Assembly (NCBI RefSeq): GCF_007997135.1
Contig: NZ_VORU01000005.1
Coordinates: 109,521 to 173,520, forward strand
DNA length: 64,000 nucleotides
Source of the DNA: Aequorivita lipolytica
GTDB taxonomy: Bacteria > Bacteroidota > Bacteroidia > Flavobacteriales > Flavobacteriaceae
Reading direction: 5' to 3'
In this document: positions 19,701-26,722 of the stretch, one piece after another
Layout of the letters: every line of letters begins with the position of its first letter
Numbering within the stretch: position 1 is the stretch's first letter
Program-made: the position numbers and the translations under genes
The notes under the pieces: model-generated
Database searches by the model: none
Told to the model about the DNA's origin: nothing
Seen by the model: only the letters and a program-made list of their open reading frames with translations

Positions 19701-20206
19701 CTCAGTTTCCCCGTAATTTGAAGATCGAGTTCACTGTTTACCACTGCATTTTGATTATTCCCAATGGTGATGCCCCGCGAAATGCTTCCCGAAGTATTTA
19801 ATCCATCAAATGGCGTGAAAGCATTTTTATTTGTGCTTTCGTCTAGCGAATACAGTTTGTCTATTTGTCCAGTATTTTCAACAATAATTTTGGGGTCGAG
19901 CGCAAAGTATTCACGCGTTAAAAAACCTGGATACTGTAAATATTGAATGGAAAGCGAGTCCTGCTGTTGCTGCAATTCTTCAGAAAAAATAATAATTCCT
20001 CTCTTAAAATCGATTCGATAGCTAAAAGGATCTGGTGAATTTCCATCTTTATCTAGAATTACAAACCGCTTCGGATTAATACCCGCACTGTCCAAAACCA
20101 CCGTATCTCTTAAAGCAACTTTCTTCTCTTTATAGTTTGAAGAAATATCCTGCGCATAGCCAGCGGCCACAATAAAAAAGAGAAAAACAAACAGGTATAA
20201 CTTCAT
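16742..20206 (-). CDS. Very large outer-membrane beta-barrel protein, conserved in Flavobacteriia
   Basis: About 1154 residues from the ATG at 20206 (a TTG two codons upstream is less likely). A signal peptide ([19 protein letters not shown]) leads into an N-terminal beta domain, then [46 protein letters not shown], a typical opening of an outer-membrane barrel with short alternating strands through to the C-terminal aromatic residue (RAYF). Phrases such as [29 protein letters not shown] recall the repeats of the gliding/T9SS protein SprA, but the protein is about half SprA's size. Function unknown. Confidence 0.75.
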   Translation of the reverse strand: [1154 protein letters not shown]

Positions 20207-20330
20207 TACCAATATAACTTAATGTAGCGGATTATATTTTGTGAATATATTATGAAAATCTTTATGGGCGTGAGCGGTGTAAAAATACAATGTTAATTAA
20301 CTTAGTGCCTTTAAATAAAAGCTACTTACA

Positions 20331-21095
20331 ATGAAAATCATTTCATACAACGTAAACGGAATACGCGCAGCGATGCGCAAAGGTTTTATTGATTGGCTGA
20401 AAGCTGCAAACCCAGATGTAATATGCCTTCAGGAAACAAAAGCTAATTTTGACCAAGTGGAGATCGAGGAAATTGAAAAAGCGGGTTATCCTTTTCATTA
20501 TTGGTACAGCGCGGTAAAAAAAGGCTACAGCGGCGTTGCAATTTTTTCAAAAATAAAACCGAACCACGTAGAGTACGGCACCGGCATTGAATATATGGAT
20601 GCCGAAGGAAGAAACATCCGTGTAGATTTTGACCATGTTTCAGTAATGAGTCTGTATTTGCCCAGCGGAACAAACATTGCCCGTTTGGAACACAAATTCA
20701 CTTATATGGCCGATTTTCAGAAATATGTTGACAATCTAAAAAAAGAGATTCCAAACTTGGTTATTTGTGGCGATTACAACATTTGTCACGAAGCCATTGA
20801 CATCCACGATCCAGTTCGGAATAAAAACGTTTCCGGGTTTTTGCCCGTTGAAAGAAAATGGCTGGACGGTTTTATGAAAAGTGGTTTTATTGACAGTTTT
20901 CGCCATTTCAATAAAGAACCCGATAATTACACGTGGTGGAGCTACCGCGCGAACGCCCGGAACAACAACAAAGGTTGGCGGATAGATTACAATCTGGTAT
21001 CGGAACCGTTGCAAAAGAATCTAAAACGCGCCGTGATATTGCCCGAAGCGATGCACAGCGACCATTGCCCGCATTTGGTGGAATTGGAATTCTGA
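20331..21095 (+). CDS. xth: Exodeoxyribonuclease III
   Basis: AP endonuclease / 3'-5' exonuclease of base excision repair, 254 residues, cytosolic. The metal and catalytic residues are in place: SYNVNGIRA, CLQETKA, SLYLPSGT, VICGDYNICHEAIDIHDP and the terminal SDHCPHLVE. It is followed by a hairpin terminator, then the DUF2255/aldo-keto reductase pair. No unusual feature seen. Confidence 0.96.
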   Translation: MKIISYNVNGIRAAMRKGFIDWLKAANPDVICLQETKANFDQVEIEEIEKAGYPFHYWYSAVKKGYSGVAIFSKIKPNHVEYGTGIEYMDAEGRNIRVDFDHVSVMSLYLPSGTNIARLEHKFTYMADFQKYVDNLKKEIPNLVICGDYNICHEAIDIHDPVRNKNVSGFLPVERKWLDGFMKSGFIDSFRHFNKEPDNYTWWSYRANARNNNKGWRIDYNLVSEPLQKNLKRAVILPEAMHSDHCPHLVELEF

Positions 21096-21101
21096 CCACC
21101 C

Positions 21102-21136
21102 AGACCTGACAGGTTTTAAAACATGTCAGGTCTTTT
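21102..21136 (+). terminator. Terminator after exodeoxyribonuclease III
   Basis: Perfect 10-bp stem agacctgaca (21102-21111) with tgtcaggtct (21124-21133), 12-nt loop, T run. An ATG inside its 3' arm (21123) is in frame with the next gene but is not the start. Confidence 0.8.
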
Positions 21137-21164
21137 CCCCTTTAAAAACACTATTCTAAAAACC

Positions 21165-21551
21165 ATGAATTTCCCAGAAGATTTCTACACACATTTACAG
21201 AATCATAATTACACCGAAATAAAAGGTGGAATTGAAAGAGATACATTTTTGGAAATTTGGGTGGTTTCAGTTAACACCCGAGTTTTTGCAAGAAGTTGGA
21301 ATAAGAGTGCCCGAAGTTGGTTTACAGCTTTTCTTGAAACAGGTGTCGGTCAATTGAAATATGGTGAAAAGGTGATAAATGTAAAAGGGGAGAAACTTGA
21401 TACAACAGCACCAATCCAAGAAGAAATTAACCAAGCTTATTTAAAAAGATACAACCAAAAAGAAAATATTTTTTATTCCGAAGGTATCACACAACCAGAA
21501 TATTTAGACTACACAATGGAATTTTTTTATTCTGAAAAAGCTAATAAATGA
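21165..21551 (+). CDS. DUF2255 family protein
   Basis: 128 residues from the ATG at 21165; the upstream in-frame ATG at 21123 lies in a terminator hairpin. The pattern IWVVSVNTRVFARSWNKSARSWFTAFLETGVGQLKYGEK matches the small split-barrel DUF2255 group, related in fold to flavin-binding pyridoxamine-phosphate-oxidase-like proteins. Biochemical role unknown. The stop overlaps the next start (ATGA, 21548-21551), so it is translationally coupled to the aldo/keto reductase and may act with it. Confidence 0.75.
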   Translation: MNFPEDFYTHLQNHNYTEIKGGIERDTFLEIWVVSVNTRVFARSWNKSARSWFTAFLETGVGQLKYGEKVINVKGEKLDTTAPIQEEINQAYLKRYNQKENIFYSEGITQPEYLDYTMEFFYSEKANK

Positions 21552-22585
21552 AATATACAACTCTCCCCAATACAGATTTAAAAATTAGCAAACTTTGTCT
21601 CGGCACGATGACTTGGGGTCAGCAAAACAGTGAAGAAGATGCTCACGAACAGCTCGATTTCGCTATTGAAAAAGGAATCAATTTTATTGATTGTGCCGAA
21701 ATGTACCCAGTTCCCGCAAATCCGAAAACGCAGGGAAGAACGGAAACGTATATTGGTAGCTGGTTGGAAAAAAAGAAGAATCGAGAAGATTTGATTATCA
21801 CTTCAAAAATTGCCGGACCAAGCCGTTCGATGGACCATATTCGTCAACCATTGGATTTCAGTAAAAAATCTTTGGAAGACGCCATTCATAAAAGTTTGAA
21901 AAGATTACAAACCGATTATATTGATCTGTTCCAACTTCATTGGCCTGAGCGAAACACAAATTATTTCGGCCAACTTGACTATACGCACAAAGCAGACGAA
22001 GTTTGGAAAGATAATTTTTCAGAAGTTTTGGAGGATTTGGAAGGTTTTGTGAAAGCAGGAAAAATTCGCCACATTGGGATTTCAAATGAAACTCCCTTTG
22101 GCGTAATGCGCTGCATCGAGGAATCGCGGAAGGGAAAACTCAAAATTGTTTCCGTTCAAAATCCTTACAATTTGTTGAATCGAAAAGATGAAATTGGCCT
22201 TTCGGAAATCATTCAACGAGAAAATATTGGTTATTTGCCCTATTCGCCTTTGGGATTTGGAACGCTCACAGGAAAGTATTTGGATGGAAAGGCTGATGCA
22301 AATTCCCGCATCAATCAATTTAAGCAATACAGCCGTTACAGCAGCAAAACCGCTTTGGAAGCGACTCGGCAATATTATGAAATTGCCAAAAAACACAATC
22401 TAAGTTTAACGCATTTGGCTTTGGCATTTATTCTTCAGAAGAAATTTGTTACCGCCCCGATTATTGGAGCTACTTCAGTTGAGCAACTTTCAGAAAATAT
22501 TGAAAGTATCAACATTTCGCTTTCTAAAGAAGTTTTAAAGGAGATTGATGCCGTTCACAGTCAAATTCCAAATCCCGCACCGTAG
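21548..22585 (+). CDS. Aldo/keto reductase (Tas-like)
   Basis: NADPH-dependent oxidoreductase, 345 residues, (beta/alpha)8 barrel. LCLGTMTWGQQNSEEDAHEQLDFA and FIDCAEMYPVP hold the catalytic Asp and Tyr; the Lys lies in IITSKIAGPSR and the His in LFQLHWPERN. NADPH-binding residues are in the C-terminal APIIGATSVEQLSENI. Length and the NPKTQGRTETYIGSWL insert match the E. coli Tas subgroup. Substrate unknown. Its stop codon TAG is the first three bases of the edge sequence TAGTCCCC of a GC-rich repeat. Confidence 0.92.
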   Translation: MKYTTLPNTDLKISKLCLGTMTWGQQNSEEDAHEQLDFAIEKGINFIDCAEMYPVPANPKTQGRTETYIGSWLEKKKNREDLIITSKIAGPSRSMDHIRQPLDFSKKSLEDAIHKSLKRLQTDYIDLFQLHWPERNTNYFGQLDYTHKADEVWKDNFSEVLEDLEGFVKAGKIRHIGISNETPFGVMRCIEESRKGKLKIVSVQNPYNLLNRKDEIGLSEIIQRENIGYLPYSPLGFGTLTGKYLDGKADANSRINQFKQYSRYSSKTALEATRQYYEIAKKHNLSLTHLALAFILQKKFVTAPIIGATSVEQLSENIESINISLSKEVLKEIDAVHSQIPNPAP

Positions 22586-22664
22586 TCCCCACCCGACCCC
22601 CCCCCCCCCCCCCCAAAGGGGAGGAGTTTGCGCAAGAATTCCCCCTTTGGGGGTTAGGGGGACT
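22584..22664. repeat. GC-rich palindromic intergenic repeat, copy 1, with an 18-C tract
   Basis: An 81-bp element between two convergent genes. The right arm on the minus strand reads AGTCCCCCTAACCCCCAAAG, and the left arm on the plus strand begins AGTCCCC; the central arms ccccaaagggg and ccccctttggggg can fold back. The left arm is degenerate and holds 18 consecutive C residues (22597-22614). A second copy lies at 25249-25314. The element may act as a bidirectional terminator. Both flanking genes end in TAG exactly at its edges. Confidence 0.85.
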
Positions 22665-24027
22665 ATACAAACGCACTATAACCAGTAATCGCCCGTCCAA
22701 CAATCAACGTGTTGATTTCTTTGGTTCCTTCGTAACTATAAATCGCTTCGGCATCGGCAACAAAACGTGCAACGTCATATTCCAAAAGAATGCCGTTACC
22801 ACCCATTACTTCGCGGGCGCGGCTAACAACATCGCGGGTTCGCATACTGCAGAATACTTTTGCAAGTGAAGCATGCTCATCGGTCAACAAATCTTCGTCC
22901 TGCAGTTCCGAAAGACGGAAACACATAGTTTGCATTGCGGTCAAATTTGCTATCATTTCCACCAAATGATTTTGGATTAGCTGAAACGAAGCAATCGGCT
23001 TGCCAAACTGTTCGCGCTTTTTACTGTATTTCAGGGCTGCTTCATAAGCACCACGTGCGCAACCCACGGCTTGCCACGCAACTCCCGCACGTGTCATTCG
23101 CAAAACTTTGGCCGTGTCTTTAAAAGAATCACATTTTTGAAGTCTATCACTTTCGGGAACGCGGCAATCCGTCATTGTTATCAGCGCATTTTGCACCGTA
23201 CGCAGTGCCATTTTATTTTCCATCTTTTCGGCTTTAAAACCAGGATTTCCTTTTCGCACTAAAAAGCCTTTTACTTGATCGTCTGCCTCGTTGCGTGCCC
23301 AAATTATAATCACGTCTGCAAATGTGGCATTTCCGATCCATTTTTTCTGCCCGTTCAAAACCCACTCATCACCTTCTTGCCTGCAAGTGGTTCCTAAACC
23401 TCCCGCAACTGCTGAACCCACTTCGGGTTCCGTAAGGCCAAAGGCGCCAATAAGTTCCATTCGTGCCATTTTGGGAAGCCATTCCTGTTTTTGTTCTTCG
23501 CTCCCGCAGATATATATGGAACCCATAGCCAAACCACTATGCACCCCAAAAAAGGTAGAAATGGAAACATCCACACGGGCAAGTTCCATCGCTACTATTC
23601 CTTCCATAACGTAAGTTTCGTCGGGCGTTCCGTAGCCTTTATAGGTAAGTCCGCAAATGTTTAATTCTGCCATTTTTGGGATGATCTGGAATGGAAATTC
23701 AGCTTTGTTCCAGTATTCATTGGCAATCGGCTTTATTTCGTCTTCCATCCAATTGCGCACCTTTATTTGAAGTTCGCGTTGCTCTGGGCTCAACTTCAAA
23801 GATAAATCATAAAAATCACCATCTATGGGCGGGAGTTTGTGCTGCCCCTTTTTTCCGCCTTTGTGTTTCAGCATTCGCATTAAACCAGCAAGTTGCCGAT
23901 CATCGAGCTCGCCAACGGTTCTCATAATTTCAGAAAGATCTACTTTTTGCGAAAGTTTTCCGAGCGCATCGAGATCTATCTCTTTCATTAAATGAATGGT
24001 TTGCTTAATTTTTGAAAAGATGGACAT
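22663..24027 (-). CDS. Acyl-CoA dehydrogenase family protein (ACX4/GcdH-like)
   Basis: FAD enzyme that introduces the alpha-beta double bond into an acyl-CoA. The 454 residues include an extra N-terminal helical region of about 65 residues before the usual domain. Motifs are AFGLTEPEVGSAVAGGLGTTC, NGQKKWIGNATFADVIIIWA, REQFGKPIASFQLIQNHL, MGGNGILLEYDVAR and YSYEGTKEINTLIVGRAITG with the catalytic Glu. These resemble the short-chain acyl-CoA oxidase 4 / glutaryl-CoA dehydrogenase branch more than classical fatty-acyl dehydrogenases. Substrate not decidable. It stands alone, and its TAG stop is contributed by repeat copy 1. Confidence 0.88.
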   Translation of the reverse strand: MSIFSKIKQTIHLMKEIDLDALGKLSQKVDLSEIMRTVGELDDRQLAGLMRMLKHKGGKKGQHKLPPIDGDFYDLSLKLSPEQRELQIKVRNWMEDEIKPIANEYWNKAEFPFQIIPKMAELNICGLTYKGYGTPDETYVMEGIVAMELARVDVSISTFFGVHSGLAMGSIYICGSEEQKQEWLPKMARMELIGAFGLTEPEVGSAVAGGLGTTCRQEGDEWVLNGQKKWIGNATFADVIIIWARNEADDQVKGFLVRKGNPGFKAEKMENKMALRTVQNALITMTDCRVPESDRLQKCDSFKDTAKVLRMTRAGVAWQAVGCARGAYEAALKYSKKREQFGKPIASFQLIQNHLVEMIANLTAMQTMCFRLSELQDEDLLTDEHASLAKVFCSMRTRDVVSRAREVMGGNGILLEYDVARFVADAEAIYSYEGTKEINTLIVGRAITGYSAFV

Positions 24028-24093
24028 AACAGTTTTTTTGAGAATTGAATTCTAAAGATACTATTAAGCAATTTTCCAATGACTAAAGAAAAG

Positions 24094-25227
24094 TTAATTT
24101 GGAGGAAGCGGTTTTATAACGGTTTCATTTACGTAGCCCTTTAAACTATCGGTTGTTTGAATATGGTACCACTTTTGGTTTTTGCCCAAAACAATAAGAG
24201 TGTCGTTTTTTTTCAAACTTCCAAATTCTTTGTAAGCCGAAGCAGGACCTTTGCGGACATCCACCCGATTTTTTAAAGTAACAGCTTTTACGATTGCTGA
24301 AGGTTTTTCACTGGGTTGGATTTCCGTTTTTTTGATGAAAGAAAGCGGATTTACCGCGCCTTTTGACTTATAAATGCCAAAGTGAAGATGTGGCGCTGTG
24401 GTTTTTGCATTTCCAGTATTTCCAACAAAACCCAACGTATCACCAACTTTCACTTTTTCCCCTTCGGAAACTGCGATGCTGTCTAAATGTGCATAATAAA
24501 CGGTTTTCCCGAAAAGACCGTCGCGCAGCCAAACCTGTTTTCCGCCAAGGCCGCGTTCACCAGCAGAGGCAATCATTCCATCTGTGACAGCTACAACTGG
24601 CGTTCCGCGGTCTGCAAAAATATCTACTCCTTCGTGGGAACGGCTTCCAGCGTCGCGCGGATCTGCCCAAAAACTTTGGATGTTTTTGTTACCGCCGCCG
24701 CTTACTGGAAACTCGTAAAGCGGTTCTGTATAAATTTTCAACACAAAAGGAAACTGCAATTGCATTTGTGCCTGGACAATAACTTTGTAAAAACCTGAAG
24801 TTTCAATTTCCTGTGAAAGCGTTGCTTTTTTATCTTCGGAACTTTTTAAAAGTTTAAAAATTTTGAGCGAATCGCTTTTAGCCTGAAAAATATCTATAAA
24901 AACGATAGCCGAATCGGGCTGTTTTTCAACTTCCACAACAATGCGTTCACCTTCTTTCAACTGAATATTATAACTGTAAACGTTGAAGTTTTCTTCGGAA
25001 AAAACGCCACTTTCAGAATACGGCAAGGTTATTTGAATACTGTCGCGCTTTGAATTTTCAAAAGCATTTTTCCAACGAAGCAATAGCGAATCCTTTTTTG
25101 AAAAATTGCGCTCATAAACCTCGCGCGCTGTTGGTTGCACAATTACATCGGCTACTTTACGGACTTGCTTACAGCCCAAAATGAGTATTCCGAAAAGCAT
25201 TAAAACGAAAAGAATTTTGTAATTCAT
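24094..25227 (-). CDS. M23 family metallopeptidase lipoprotein with SH3 domain
   Basis: Predicted periplasmic/outer-membrane lipoprotein (lipobox ending at Cys19) that would cut peptidoglycan cross-links. After a beta-rich N-terminal region, the LytM domain lies at about 190-305: HEGVDIF gives the first zinc ligands (HxxxD), and APHLHFGIY the HxH pair. A C-terminal bacterial SH3 domain follows (VDVRKGPASAYKEFGSLKKND). All three zinc-binding elements are intact, so an active endopeptidase is likely. It is transcribed toward the acyl-CoA dehydrogenase; repeat copy 2 separates it from radA. Confidence 0.9.
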   Translation of the reverse strand: MNYKILFVLMLFGILILGCKQVRKVADVIVQPTAREVYERNFSKKDSLLLRWKNAFENSKRDSIQITLPYSESGVFSEENFNVYSYNIQLKEGERIVVEVEKQPDSAIVFIDIFQAKSDSLKIFKLLKSSEDKKATLSQEIETSGFYKVIVQAQMQLQFPFVLKIYTEPLYEFPVSGGGNKNIQSFWADPRDAGSRSHEGVDIFADRGTPVVAVTDGMIASAGERGLGGKQVWLRDGLFGKTVYYAHLDSIAVSEGEKVKVGDTLGFVGNTGNAKTTAPHLHFGIYKSKGAVNPLSFIKKTEIQPSEKPSAIVKAVTLKNRVDVRKGPASAYKEFGSLKKNDTLIVLGKNQKWYHIQTTDSLKGYVNETVIKPLPPN

Positions 25228-25248
25228 AGCGATGTTAAGTTAGCAAGA

Positions 25249-25314
25249 AGTCCCCCTAACCCCCAAAGGGGGAACTCACGCTTGATGGGTTCCCCTTTGG
25301 GGATTAGGGGGACT
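25249..25314. repeat. GC-rich palindromic intergenic repeat, copy 2
   Basis: A 66-bp near-perfect palindrome: left arm starts AGTCCCCCTAACCCCCAAAG, right arm is its inverted equivalent with two changes, and 14 bp separate the arms. The radA stop TAG (25313-25315) is formed at the right edge. Strong G/C stem between radA and the M23 gene on the same strand, so it may reduce read-through. Confidence 0.88.
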
Positions 25315-26674
25315 ATCCAAATAGATGATGCACCACATCGTGTACTTTTGCCACTTTAATAATATTTATGTTAAAGTTGTTCTTCGGGATTTTGCAGTAT
25401 TTTGAAATAACGATGGAAGTAAAACCAAGTTTTTCGGCTTCCAAAATTCGCTGTTCCACTCGGGTTACGGGACGCACTTCGCCAGCGAGACCGACCTCAG
25501 CAGCAAAGCAAAGACGCTTGTCTATAGCGATATCAATATTTGAGGAAAGCACTGCGGCAACAACTGCCAAATCCATTGCGGGATCGTCAACGGTGATTCC
25601 GCCTGTTACGTTCAAAAAAACATCTTTTGCGCCAAGTTTGAAACCAGCGCGTTTTTCCAAAACAGCAAGAATCATATTCAAACGTTTTGCGTTGTAGCCC
25701 GTGGCGCTTCGTTGTGGTGTGCCGTAAACGGCGCTGCTCACCAATGCTTGAATTTCTATCATCAATGGGCGCATGCCTTCCAAAGTAGCAGAAATTGCCG
25801 TGCCGCTTAACTCTTCGTCATTTTTGGAAATCAATATTTCCGAAGGGTTTGAAACCTCTCGCAATCCGCTGCCCTGCATTTCGTATATGCCCAATTCATT
25901 GGTACTTCCGAAGCGGTTTTTATTAGCGCGCAGAATTCTGTAAATATGGTTTCTGTCGCCTTCAAATTGCAAAACAGTATCTACCATATGTTCCAAAATT
26001 TTTGGCCCGGCTATGTTTCCGTCTTTGGTGATATGACCAATCAAAATAACAGGTGTTCCAGTTTCTTTTGCAAATTTTATAAGCTCGGCAGCAGTTTCAC
26101 GAATTTGTGAAATGCTTCCGGCAGTACTTTCAATAGCATCTGTATGTAAAGTTTGAATGGAATCGATGACCACAATATCCGGTTCAATTTCTTCGATGTT
26201 TCTGAAAATATTTTGGGTTTTTGTTTCGGTTAAAATGAAACAGTTCTCTGAAATTGGTTGAATGCGTTCTGCTCGCATTTTTATTTGCTGGGCACTTTCT
26301 TCGCCGGAAACATACAACGTTTTATAGGGAAGTTGGAGTGCAATCTGAAGCATCAACGTACTTTTACCAATTCCGGGTTCGCCGCCCAAAAGCGTCAATG
26401 AACCTGGGACTAATCCACCACCGAGCACACGGTTAAGTTCGTTGTTTTTTGTATTGAGACGTGCTTCTGCTTGTGTTGAAATTTCTGAAATACGCTGTGG
26501 TTTAGCAACTCTTTTAGAAGTACTTTCAGCAGATTTCCAACTTACTTTTTCAGCTTTTTGGATTATCTCTTCAGCAATGGTATTCCATTCTTTGCATGAA
26601 TTGCATTGCCCTTGCCATTTGGCATATTGCGCGCCGCAGTTTTGACAGAAAAATGTGGATTTTGTTTTGGCCAT
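25313..26674 (-). CDS. radA: DNA repair protein RadA/Sms
   Basis: Branch-migrating hexameric ATPase involved in recombination and repair, 453 residues. The N-terminal C4 zinc finger (FFCQNCGAQYAKWQGQCNSC), Walker A GGEPGIGKST, the RadA signature KNRFG and the C-terminal Lon-like domain (NVTGGITVDDPAMDLAVVAA) are all present. Divergent from the two-component system with 48 bp to the kinase start. The gene ends directly in repeat copy 2. Confidence 0.97.
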   Translation of the reverse strand: MAKTKSTFFCQNCGAQYAKWQGQCNSCKEWNTIAEEIIQKAEKVSWKSAESTSKRVAKPQRISEISTQAEARLNTKNNELNRVLGGGLVPGSLTLLGGEPGIGKSTLMLQIALQLPYKTLYVSGEESAQQIKMRAERIQPISENCFILTETKTQNIFRNIEEIEPDIVVIDSIQTLHTDAIESTAGSISQIRETAAELIKFAKETGTPVILIGHITKDGNIAGPKILEHMVDTVLQFEGDRNHIYRILRANKNRFGSTNELGIYEMQGSGLREVSNPSEILISKNDEELSGTAISATLEGMRPLMIEIQALVSSAVYGTPQRSATGYNAKRLNMILAVLEKRAGFKLGAKDVFLNVTGGITVDDPAMDLAVVAAVLSSNIDIAIDKRLCFAAEVGLAGEVRPVTRVEQRILEAEKLGFTSIVISKYCKIPKNNFNINIIKVAKVHDVVHHLFG

Positions 26675-26722
26675 AATTGTTCCGCTAAAATAAATATATT
26701 TACGCTACAAACCTTCGCTAAA

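Noticed and set aside
22597..22614. Phase-variable contingency tract
   Set aside because: The C run is outside coding sequence and not in a promoter, so no on/off switching of a protein is expected.
26606..26722. N-terminal extension of the propeller kinase
   Set aside because: It is antisense to the radA zinc finger and removes the clear signal peptide at 26723.
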